NCBI GenBank assembly: GCA_030734395.1
Contig: JAUZTG010000017.1
Location: forward strand, 558,001-622,000
Source: Sarocladium kiliense
Lineage: Eukaryota; Ascomycota; Sordariomycetes; Hypocreales; Sarocladiaceae
Reading direction: 5' to 3'
DNA length: 64,000 nt
A model generated the notes under the pieces. It searched no databases. It saw only the letters and a program-made list of their open reading frames with translations, and was not told where the DNA came from. The position numbers and the translations under genes were made by a program. This document shows, piece after piece, positions 42,150-52,326 of the stretch. Each line of letters starts with the position of its first letter. The stretch's first letter is position 1.

Positions 42150-45005
42150 CTAGCGAATGGACACTGGCACCCATGCATCCTCCTTGGTCACCACGCCCCA
42201 AGACTCATCCCCACTGACATGGAGGACATCGTCCAGATTCAAGTCTGAAGCGGCGACTTTGGGGTCCTTGTTGCTACTACTTTCACCCTTGTCGTCTCCA
42301 CCTGCATCAGATTTGTGCTCTTTGACGAACTGACCGATACCTATACGAACGACAGTGTTGCTCTCTGTCACAAGCGTACTCTGAACCTCCATCCGTGAAA
42401 GCAAGCCATCATATTGTGCCTGGTCGACCTGCACCACCCTGCCGCCCCGAAGCCAGAGGATCCTGGTCCCCGGCTTGGCTTTGCGCATCGACGTGCTAAG
42501 TGATGACGTGCTCAGGATGGCTGCTGGCTCATTGGACCCCGGGCGTGTGTGTTTGCTGCGGATGATGATGGCGTTTGCAGGGTCCAGAAACAGGGCATAG
42601 CAAGGGGATGGAAGAGGTTCGCCTGGTATGTCCAAGAATACGGTTCCATGGACCTCCCCTCGCTCATCACCAAAGTCAATCACTGTTGGCATGCCATGCC
42701 GATCCCAGGGTTTTGAAGGTTGATACGGTTTGATCTCGAAAATAGGCGCCTGAATCATGGCGGGTCAGCTGGGAAGAACATAGCGGCACTTGAGGCGATA
42801 GAACAGCACTCACATCAATGTCCATGAACCCATCTTTCAGCCGTCCATAGATATCACTACCAGATGGTGTATTGTAACACATTCGAGGTCGACAAACCAG
42901 ATTACTATGGCTCAAAGGAAGAAATCTGACTGGGCCGTCGATAGATGCCCATGACCATGATGGCGCTCGGTACTTAGCTGGTCTGGAGGCAGGGCCGATC
43001 AGGGCACCCGTCTTGGCTTCGAAGGCGATGTCTTTACCTTCAACGCGCTCAATCGTCTCTTCGTGCGTCTGTACACGCCAGAACAGGTCCTCTTCCAGGT
43101 GGTTACTCCAGAGACCCGCAAGATAATGATCACCTGTTGTCTCTGCCAGCATCCGAGCAACGCCGGAGATTGCAGTGAGTTTGTCTTGGGGATCGGTCAG
43201 TTGCCGCCTGGAGTAATTCTCTACCAGCAAAAGCCAGCCGCACTCCCTTCTCGGCATGGTATCGTCGTCGATATGCTTTCCAACAATGAACGAGATCCCT
43301 TTCCTCTCAGCTGGTGCACGCTGAAGCTCCGTTGCTACACAGTTGCGCATGCTGAACTGTCTATTTGGGATCTTGAAACCACACTCCGAGACAAGCTCTT
43401 GTTCGCACTCAAAGTACATTTGGTCTGTCGCATAATGTATCACGCGGCGACTAAGGAGTCGTTCTTGAAGTGTCCAGCCTCTGGTGCTCAAGGGTTCAGA
43501 GGCGATTGGATCAATGTGTTTGCCAAACGCACCAATCCGAGCGTCCTGTGGTCGGAAGCAGGAGGAGCCAGGTAGCCACTCTTCGGAGAAGTGAAAATTC
43601 ATTGGCTTCTCTGGTGCCTTTTCAGCAATCATGGAGAGAGTTATGCCACTTTCGTCAGCAGTCTGGGCTCCGTCTTTCTCTAGGCCTAGTGACTGTGCTG
43701 CTAATGACGCGTGGGAAATCTTCGATCGGTTCGGCAAGCAGCCCGAGTAACTATCAGACGATGCCGATGCCGAGATGGTGATATGAGCATTCCGGTAGAC
43801 TTCGGTCATAGCTGCAGCTTCTCGCTCCCACTCCTTGGGATCCTGGATAATGCAAAGGCAGTCGATCCACAAGTACCGTATCTTGAGTCGACGTGTGATA
43901 CGGATAGAATCCTGGAACGTCTTCGGCAAGAAAGAGACAGCTATACCACTCTTGAGATCCTCGAGGTTTTCGAATGTCGTGACAAGCCGAGGCGTCTTGC
44001 CCCAGGTATGGCTGAGAGCCACATACCGGCCTTGACAGTCCTTGCCTTCCACGAGTCTGACGCTACGCTCTGATGAGAGCACGTCGATGACACGAGTGGG
44101 AAGCTTGGGGGCTATTCCGTTGCCTAGATCGCAGCCCGGGTGGTTTGCCTCGCAATTCTGCAGCCAGGCGTCCAGTCGGCGCTGCGCAAGATCCGAATTT
44201 GAGTCCTTCTCCACGATTCGAGACGGAAAGAAGTCAGCTACGAGACAATCTGCTCAAATAGTCAGCCGATAGTCAGTTCACCTTCCTCTCAGAGCCACCT
44301 ACCGTCGTCAGTACGAATGCGGATGGAACTCCCACGAAGGTCGATCTGCTCTGGCTTGCTTCCAGCTGCATGCAAGATATTATGAGAAGTGCCAAATCGC
44401 GCCCCTACACCCATCAGAAGCGGCTTGGAGAGCGAGGGATCGTCGGGTTTGTCTTGGTTATAATGCGCCCACCAGTTACCGTACACCCATACGGGACCTC
44501 CTCCTGCACCATTCTCATCGCCTATCCGTAACTTTTCCGCCGCCGCGATGAGAGCCTCAGTATCCTCTCCACCTTCTTTCTCTGCAGCACTGCTTGTGAG
44601 AACGAAGACAGGTCTACCAAGCTGTTCGGCAAGCGCGCGTCCAATACCGAGCCCGTGACCGGTGCCGGCCATGAGAATTGGCGATGACTGAAAGAAGTCC
44701 GGCTTGTGAATTCCCAGTTCTCTGATCCAGAGTTTGTCGCTGAGCTGTGTACCGTCCTGGACTTTCACCTGGGTGAACTCACGCCAGCAAAGCCGCTGGG
44801 AGACGCTGGCATGATAGTTGGCAACAGCAGACCGCAAGAGCATAGCACACAAAGGACACTTCTCGGCCGATGCTTCGAGAGCTTTGCGAGACCGATGGTG
44901 AGGGACCGCGCCTCTGTCCTCGGGCGGGAGAGTTATCCAATCTACTGTCAAGCATGTGTTACAGATGTTGCTGTTCCAGCCCACGCTTGAATCATGGAGT
45001 GCCAT
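42150..45005 (-). CDS. HET-domain (heterokaryon incompatibility) protein
   Basis: Three exons (45005-44303, 44249-42814, 42749-42150) give 912 residues; both introns are in consistent phase. The N-terminal region has paired cysteine motifs (Cys-x2-Cys near 16-19, Cys-x2-Cys near 50-53), common in HET proteins. The HET domain begins at Tyr310 with Tyr-Val-Ala-Leu-Ser-His-Thr-Trp-Gly and continues through Gln-Asp-Ser-Ile-Arg-Ile-Thr-Arg and Leu-Trp-Ile-Asp-Cys-Leu-Cys-Ile-Ile-Gln-Asp to about residue 470. The C-terminal 440 residues are the usual diverse part, with a Ser-Trp-Ala-Ser segment. HET domains trigger cell death in nonself recognition after hyphal fusion. Whether this one does is not known. 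A Gly-rich segment at about 110-150 has no assignment. Confidence 0.9.
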
Positions 45006-45929
45006 GATTGCAGGTCGGTAAAGTGATTATTGATATGTTGATGCTGGCATCGAGGACGAACTCGCCTAGCGAAGATGACGATGTCGCGTTCAGCTCCTGA
45101 TTACCGAACACTGGTGGATGCCAGAGCGCTGTTCATAGGAGTGCTGCTCATCCCCTCATTATCGCGAACGACTTTAGTCTGCAAGAGCCACCTCTAACTC
45201 AGGTACATCTGATCTTGGTGCCTATGGTGGCAGTGCATGACCAATGGGCGTTGTCGGCTGAATAGAGTAAGACGGGCTAATATCTGACCGGCTCCAGATA
45301 AATATTGATCAACGCTCAAGTTCTGAGAACCGAACCACTGAGTTTCAACCACCTTGCCAAAAGAAAGGGGGAAAAACAAAGTTAACGTGGGGAAGTGAAG
45401 ATATATAACTGAAGAGTCGATAGCCTCTTCTAGGACTTTACTTCTCCTGCACTAGCACATTGCCACGTGCCGGAGCCATGAGTATCCTTGACGCTAGTTC
45501 CATCCGCTGCTCGAAGTCAGTGTTCCGTGTTGAGACTTGAGACAAAACGTGGCACCTAAATTTGGGTCTCTGTGAACGCATCTTCCGCGATAATGCTCTA
45601 ACGTTTAGTACCGTAACGAATGACCTAGATGACAGATAAATGCAAGCAATACACGAAGCAACTAAACAATGTTGGGGCTAGAACCCAGCGGCACTCGAAG
45701 CTGCTCAAATGCTTCCAACAGCGTCAGTACTGTGATCCTGACGGGTGCGCTTTCCGTATATATAGGCCCCTCCATCAACAGGATTGATAGACAAGGTGAA
45801 TTAGGCTCGGAGTCATGCTCTCCAGTAGGGTCAACCTTCTCTCTTCCACATGTTCGCATAAGCCGGGGGCGCTGCCTGGTTCAGCATCCGCACGACATCA
45901 ACCGCCTGTCGGTATGCGTTCCTCTCTCT
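45006..45929. other. intergenic, HET-gene promoter
   Basis: Between two minus-strand genes. No further features recognised. Confidence 0.35.
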
Positions 45930-47625
45930 TTATCCCTCTAGTATCTCCTCGATCCTGTCTCTCAACGCCGCAAGCTCCTGTCTGAGACTGTCCTCGCTCG
46001 ACTTGATTTCCAGAAACGAGGCGTCTACCACGCCCGCGAAGATGGACCGGTTTCCGCTCGGGCTTCTGTTTGATGGATCCAATGCAGCGGTGCTACGTCG
46101 CAGACGCGAGAGAAACTCCTCTGCCAACTGGATGGTCAATGACATCTGCAAAGATGGAGTTGACTCAACGGCAAATGATCCGATGGTCACATCTGGGAGT
46201 TTCCATAGGGCGAATGCCGCAGTTGATGCTTGCTGGAATACCTCCGACCGTACAAGTGCGAAGACCTTGTGGTATAGATCCAATAGCATCACATAGACCG
46301 ATAGGATGAACATCGCGCTGCCAGGGTCCGAGCCATCGAGCCTAGCCTGACCAGTTCTGCCCGCAACAGAAGCCTCAGAAGCAGGCATCTGGTCATCTTT
46401 ATATGTAGCGCACAGCTGATCGAGAACATCCGCAATTTGACGTGTAAGCTGGAACATCTCATCAACTGGAAAACTCTGGCTCCGCACTCCGTCCTCTACA
46501 GCTTCGTATTGTGCTGGGAGAAGAGACGCCAAGGCCTGAAGCCGGGCATTGATCTCTGAGAGCCGCGCCATCCAGTGAAGGGGAGTGGTGAGGTCACTAA
46601 CGCTGTTGCTTGGACCTGTTACTTCCGTTTGTGTGTCGTGCGATGCACGAAGAGCAATGAGACGGCGTCCGCGGCGTCGGGTAGTGCCGATACTGCCACT
46701 GCTGGAGCTGGTACTTGTCGGCAGTGGACCTCGGCTTCTCTGTACAAGTGGAAGAGCGGGCAAGATGCTTTGTTCGTGAGTGTGAACCCCAGGTCCCGTG
46801 AGAGGTGCTGTTGATAAGTCGATGTAGCCGCTATGAGCCTGAGGGAGGGAGTGTTCCCAGTTACCGAAGAACGCGGGAGGTGTATGTTCAGGTTGATGGT
46901 GATGATGATGATGATGATGAAACTGTTCAAGTCCTCCCTGTATACCACCTTGTGACAGGTGATGATGATGAAAGTGTTGCTGTGGCTGCTGAGTCCCGTC
47001 GAAGAACTCAGAGTGGTGTCCCAAGTTAAAGTCAAACTCTCTTATATCCAAAGCCGCGGACCCCGTCGTCACCGCTGCGACGGCACCCTGTCCCGCCTTG
47101 CTCGTGGGCTGCGGCTCGGCCGTTCCAGGCTGAGGAACTATTGGGACTGAATTCGGCGAAAGCATTTGATGGTGAGTCGGTGGTCAAACACAGTGGTTCA
47201 AGACAGGTCAGGTGGGATGAAAGGGGGCGGGGAGGGGGGTTCGGCCTGGGCTATGAACACAATAGAGAATGGAGAGAGAGAGGGAGGAGAGTAAGGGAAA
47301 GGTGCATACCCGCTTCAGGTGAGACAAGATCCGGATCACTCCCTGTCCGTCGCCGCTTCGGGGAGCGACGTTCTGATGGGGTAGGTTGAGTGCCGGTGCG
47401 TCCCCGATGTGCCTCAGGTTGTGTTCGGGTTTGTTGACGTTGCTGCTGGCTCTTTCTTGTTTGTTGTTGTTGCTGTTGACTCTTTTTATAACGAAGTGAA
47501 GGACTCCACGTACACTTCACCTGGATCTTTCGGCACCTCTCGCAGCTCTCCTCGTTGGTTCGCTTGCAGCTGAGCTTCTGATGATGACAGCGATCGCAAG
47601 CCTTACGGATCACAGATTCGGACAT
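45930..47625 (-). CDS. Zn2Cys6 transcription factor, AflR-like, with poly-Gln and poly-His tracts
   Basis: Exon 1 (47625-47310) and exon 2 (47146-45930) are joined over a 163-base intron that splits a Val codon, giving 510 residues. The zinc cluster is at the extreme N-terminus: Cys10, Cys13, Cys20, Cys28, Cys31, Cys38, with seven rather than six residues between the third and fourth cysteines. A Gln-rich stretch (about 49-70) and a basic Arg-Arg-x-Arg-Arg-Arg region follow. Exon 2 has His runs, a Ser-rich linker and a helical C-terminal domain (about 300-510) as in AflR-type regulators of secondary-metabolite genes. No biosynthetic gene lies within the window nearby, so the target is unknown. 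Confidence 0.9.
46894..46921. repeat. GAT/ATC trinucleotide microsatellite (poly-His)
   Basis: Nine or so GAT units with one GGT interruption; on the coding strand they read as a run of His codons in the Zn2Cys6 gene. Such tracts vary in length between strains. Confidence 0.8.
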
Positions 47626-49989
47626 TGTCTTTGGTTGACTGGCGTTTCAAAAGGCAAGAGGGCTTAGAAGAGGAGGTGGTGGTGGAGACATGGGGGAGAT
47701 GGTTTAAAGCCCGTATCCCCAGGACCTTGGACCGCCGAAGGTGCAGGGCTTGGAGGTAGTTCGGCTTTGGTTGATGGAGGAGATGGTAGAAGAGAATGAG
47801 GGGTGTTGGAGGAGCGCGGTTTGAGAAACCGGGCTTGGTTCGGAGGGAAAGTTGTGGCGGGAAGAAGCAGAGTCGGGCAGAAGGCTTTCAGCGAGGTGAT
47901 AGAAGCTGAGTTGATGGTGATAGACCGCCAGATTGAGGATCTCGGCGTTGGAGTCTCTTCTTCTGAGACAGCTGTGCGAGCGCGTGACAATCCGCCCTGT
48001 GAGCCAGGTTCCAAACGAATGTTCAAGTATTGCCGATGTGGGTGCGAATAAACATCAGGATCGAATCCAGAAGGGTTGTCTCAAGTTGATCTTTGGCCAA
48101 GGTATATGTCGCGAAGAGCAGGCGACGAGGTTCGAGTGTATCTCTTTTCGCCTCTCTTTCAATGAAACAAAGGAGCACAAAGCAAAGAAACCGACAGGAC
48201 AAGCAAGCCAAAAACGCCAACAGGTCCCTTCTTGCGTCAAAGGGTCCTGTTCCCGGGTGTACAACAGCTAGACACATTGGCCTATCCGCCCTGTCTGCGG
48301 ACAGCGCCTCTGCTCCTACGCCCTTTCTTTCCCTTTTTTGGCTTATAGTGTATCCGGAGTGGCCGATCCTGTATTATTCTCGCTTCCGAATAAATCCAAC
48401 GATGTGCATAATCGCAGCAGTAGAAGCTGGACTGGGGGCGGGCCAGGAACCAGTCAATGATAGATGCACTACGCCGAGAATAGGATCATACGCTGCCTTC
48501 AAGATGCATACCAAGAAACTCGCCAGGAATAGCTAGGGCAGCTCTAGCTTCGGCAACACCTCAACTCCAGCGTCAAAAGCGGCATGATGTCGGCGTTGGG
48601 GAGAAGCAGAGTTGCATCTGTACCGTATCCTCCTTCGCTTCCTGGCCTCACTTTTCCCTTGACAACCCCTGGCTACCATTGCTCGCCTCGACGAATCCTA
48701 CAAATCGTCTGGCTTGACCACCAAAACCCCTGATCCTGACCGCCGAGGACCTCTTCCTCCTCGCGACAAAGTCCACCAACGGCAAAAGTGTGGCTGGTCT
48801 CTTCCGAATCCCTCATCTGAACCATGATAGGTCAATCTGTGATGCAGGCAGTGGTTGCACAACATGATAGCGAAGACCTGCAAAGAAATCCCAGACCGCC
48901 CCTCCTCTGCCCCCAGCGAATCTTCTTTCCAGCACTGAAGGTCATAGCAGGGAGGGCAAATGGATTGTCTGAACAACTTAGAGGGGGGCGAAAGACACCT
49001 CTGTCGGTGATCCTGCATATAAGGCTTCATCCTGTGCTACCCATCCCTTTGAGCGACACTGGTCTTGTGCTTGTATATAAGATGGACTTTGGCCACGCCG
49101 AACTCACTTAATTTGCTTGGCCAGTCGTGCCGTGTCCTTTGCCGCCTTCGGAGGTCAACCATGCACACCGTACGTTTCGGAAGAGCGGGATCGGCCACCG
49201 TAGGGTGTTGTAAGTGAGGCCAGCGTGTTTGCGATCGGCTCAACGGGGGCGAAGTTGGGTTGATCGTGAGGCTGTTTGTATTTCTTGATGAACTCGAGGG
49301 AGAATCAAAGTATGGGGAATCACTGTTTTCTCTGTTCAAACCACGGCGCATAAGTGTCACCATCCTGAAAGAACTATCGCTACTCCTCATCCATCACTCC
49401 AGCTCCAAACATTACTCAGTCCATGTGCTTTACCTCCCCACACTGACCATGACCGGCACAAAACGATCGGACCCGATCAAGATCGGATCTTCAATGAAAC
49501 TACTTGCAGAAACCCACTCGCTCATCTCCCCTGCTGCAATGACTGCAGCCTCGCCTATCGCATCCCCCTACCTTAGCCACCGCTCTCAGCCATTCAGCAC
49601 TCACAAAGCTCAGCTTCCGCCCCCCGCCTCGTCCGAAAATCCACGGCCTGCATATCGCAAGCTGTGGGGGGAGCCAAAGTCTCGCTCTTCTCTGAGATCA
49701 CAACCGTCGCACAGAGTGTCGTAATGAAGAGAAGCCACACAGCATCACGTTTGTTTCCCAGCTGCGGTCGCTCACTTGTTCCAGCGCCACCGTTACGGCG
49801 CGTGCGAGCCACGTGTGTGTTTCTCTTCCCCTAACTCATACCGAAAGTCGAGAACTGGCGTTGATGGAAGGGTGGGTGACTGAGACACATGTGTGTTTGC
49901 CAACTCAACCTGGTTGAAGAAGGCTCGGGCCGGGATCGGCAGAGTTGGATTCAATTGTTCGTTGATTCGCGTCCAGGTCCTGTTGGGCT
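47626..49989. other. 2.36 kb without a convincing gene
   Basis: Between two minus-strand genes. The frames at 47664-48026 (minus) and 49260-49724 (plus) are Ser/Pro-rich with no domain. The stretch immediately upstream of 47625 is probably leader or promoter of the Zn2Cys6 gene. Confidence 0.4.
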
Positions 49990-51810
49990 TCACATTCTGA
50001 AGTCTCCCCAGTAGCCACGTCCGTTGTCCCTGCGCATCAAATCTTCCGCTGTCCGACATCCCGGATCCCAATGATCCTCCTCTTGACCAAATGGCCACAT
50101 TGCCACGTAGAGCAATGCATTTGACGGACAGGGCCTTGTCTTCTTCCATATGGACCAGGATAACTCGTCCATGAGGGCCTGGATCACCGATCTGGCCTCG
50201 TGCACTGCGTCACGCAACGTCGTTACATCTCCACGGCGCCTCAGCTCGTGGGATTGAACGAACTTCTCTTCACCATCGCTGATATCTGGTGTTGATATCG
50301 TTTGGTTGAGGTGTACCCATGTCTTCACTGTCGTTTCACAGATCGTATGCGTGACTTCGGCGACGGCGGTATGGATCAAATCATCCCACAAGCTGAACTC
50401 TTCTTTGAAGACCAAGGCCGGTAGTAGGAAGTGCTTTGAGCACCTCTCCGTAGCTTCTTTCTCTCTCCCATCGTAGCCATCTTGCAAAGCAATCGCATCC
50501 TCATCAGCGGGCAGCGGCGGTGCATCATAGTACGTCAGCGCTAGGCCTTCCAGCTCATCGCGGAACATCTCGTCCGTCACACCGTCTTCTGCAGCAAGCA
50601 TGGAGAACCTGTCTGCGAAGCGAGTAACGACTTGGTCGACAACGGCCTGCCAGTCCACAGTATATCTCCTTGGCTGGGCGGCGACGTCTTTGATCGTTTC
50701 TCGTACCACGCCGCGCTCCTCAGTCTTCGCAGAAGCAAACCGCACCAGATCCGGCCGATCAGGCGTCTGACTCGAGATATTTATTGGATAGAAGAATCCA
50801 GACACCATGGACGAGTAATCCAGTTTGATCCTTCCAGCTCCAATCCCATCATAGCGCTGGCTCGCCGCTCTCGCCCATTGATACATCGCCAAACCATTGT
50901 CCGTCATCTTATCCTCTTGCACCACCGTTCTCGTAAGGCTCACAAGATCGAGGCTGTCGGTAAAGTTGCAGTGGATGACCTCAAAGCCAATTTCCATCCT
51001 AATGACGCCATCATAGCCCCATGAAGTGGTGAGATTGCACAACTCAAGGGCTCGTGATCGTTCATCCAGAGGTCCATTGCTTGTTGCATGCTCGCGTAGG
51101 ACATAATCCTGTGTATCCAAGGTTCCCATGCTTGTCTTCGCAGCTGCTGAGCCATCAAGGTAGAGAAGATTCAAGTCGCGTCTCGCCTGGTACGTGTGAA
51201 GGAAGCCTCTCCCTTGTTGAAAAGGAGGAGGACGAGGGCGATGCGGGTCGTCATGATCATCGCCGTCTTTAGGGTCGTGTGTCGCCTTGCTCTTTTGAGG
51301 AAAGCCTCTCCAACGTTCCATAGAAGGAGGAGGATGCGGCTCGCGACCCAGAGGTTCTTGATTTTCACCTTCGCCGCGCCGATGATCATGGCCATCTTCA
51401 GGGTCTCGTCTCGCCTGGTTCTTGTGAGGAAAGCCTCTTCCACGTTCCATAGAAGGAGGCGGAGGAGGCTCGCGATGATCATCTCCATCTTCAGGGTTGC
51501 GTCTCCTCCACGATCTCGCAAAGTTCTCAGCATGTTCAACCTCGAAAGCTAGCCACTCAAGATGGTTTGGCACTTCCTTGGAATGAGTCCCATGGTGCAG
51601 CAGGGTGCCTTTTGGGACCACAGCGGGAATAAAGCCCATGCCGTTGTGGTTGAGAGAGGAACCCCATTGTCGAGCTGCGGAGTGTATCTCATTGAAGATA
51701 TGATGCGCGTTCTTCTTGGCGGTTTCGTGGGATGGTTGGAGAGCGAGAGAGTCGCCTGCTGGCATGGCAGAGGCGAAGCACGCCAGCAAGACTAGAGCGG
51801 CGACATGCAT
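49990..51810 (-). CDS. secreted protein of unknown function with expanded internal repeat
   Basis: A single exon of 606 residues, starting at 51810. An in-frame ATG 39 codons upstream exists, but the chosen start gives a clean signal peptide (about 1-18, ending Ala-Met-Pro-Ala). The conserved body has Gly-Thr-Leu-Leu-His-His-Gly-Thr near 68, Glu-Trp-Leu-Ala-Phe-Glu-x-Glu-His-Ala near 85-95, and Leu-Leu-Tyr-Leu-Asp-Gly-x-Ala-Ala-Lys-Thr-Ser-Met-Gly-Thr after the repeats; these look like a conserved fungal secreted family without an assigned function. Residues 103-209 are three imperfect copies of a segment with Asp-Pro-Glu-Asp-Gly-x-Asp-His, a Pro run and Gly-Arg-Gly-Phe. Later parts carry scattered Cys and N-glycosylation sites. 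Confidence 0.75.
   Translation of the reverse strand: MHVAALVLLACFASAMPAGDSLALQPSHETAKKNAHHIFNEIHSAARQWGSSLNHNGMGFIPAVVPKGTLLHHGTHSKEVPNHLEWLAFEVEHAENFARSWRRRNPEDGDDHREPPPPPSMERGRGFPHKNQARRDPEDGHDHRRGEGENQEPLGREPHPPPSMERWRGFPQKSKATHDPKDGDDHDDPHRPRPPPFQQGRGFLHTYQARRDLNLLYLDGSAAAKTSMGTLDTQDYVLREHATSNGPLDERSRALELCNLTTSWGYDGVIRMEIGFEVIHCNFTDSLDLVSLTRTVVQEDKMTDNGLAMYQWARAASQRYDGIGAGRIKLDYSSMVSGFFYPINISSQTPDRPDLVRFASAKTEERGVVRETIKDVAAQPRRYTVDWQAVVDQVVTRFADRFSMLAAEDGVTDEMFRDELEGLALTYYDAPPLPADEDAIALQDGYDGREKEATERCSKHFLLPALVFKEEFSLWDDLIHTAVAEVTHTICETTVKTWVHLNQTISTPDISDGEEKFVQSHELRRRGDVTTLRDAVHEARSVIQALMDELSWSIWKKTRPCPSNALLYVAMWPFGQEEDHWDPGCRTAEDLMRRDNGRGYWGDFRM
51184..51504 (-). repeat. three imperfect in-frame repeats in the secreted protein gene
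   Basis: Units of about 31, 43 and 33 codons share an acidic Pro-Glu/Lys-Asp-Gly-x-Asp-His start, a Pro-rich middle and an Arg-Gly-Phe end followed by Gln/Lys-x-Ala. The nucleotide sequence repeats recognisably too, for example the CCATCTTCAGGGT-like blocks on the plus strand. Confidence 0.8.
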
Positions 51811-52326
51811 GGCTGTGGTAGCGTCGCTGTCTGGGCACTGTATCTGGTAGATGAGTTCCTCGACCACCTGACCTGGGTTTCTTGTTGAAGAGTTAAATCC
51901 CTGGATCGCCGACGATTGGCTTTCCACGGCTCATGATTCAAAAAATTGAGTTCGAATGCCAGGCCCGTTACCCCTGGTGCTGACATGTATGGCATTGATG
52001 CCCTGCTGACGCGCGGTCTTATCTGATCTAACAGCCCCAGTCCGCTTATGGCTCACCAACGAATGAGTCAAGCTCCCGCGTACGCATAGTGCCGCGTAAT
52101 CGATCGTGGATCCAGAAGCTATGCTTCGCCAAGAGGCTAATACCTACATAGTAGACGACATACTAAGGCTTCTTATCTTTATCAGCCAACGGAGGTCAAC
52201 AAATCGTCTTCAGGGCTTTGACATACCTGATAGTAATGTATACAAGTGAAGAAACAACGAAAAGCATCCATTCAAGTACGATACCATGAGTGCATTCATA
52301 TCATTCGACTTCATTACGCAAATCGC
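51811..52326. other. intergenic
   Basis: Upstream of the secreted-protein gene and 3' of the membrane-protein gene. Nothing else seen. Confidence 0.35.

Noticed and set aside
41534..42178. 214-codon frame antisense to the AAA ATPase end
   Set aside because: Shadow of the AAA gene and of the intergenic DNA; no features.
51941..51980. GTTCGAATGCC considered as a tRNA B box
   Set aside because: No matching A box, acceptor stem or anticodon arm can be folded around it.
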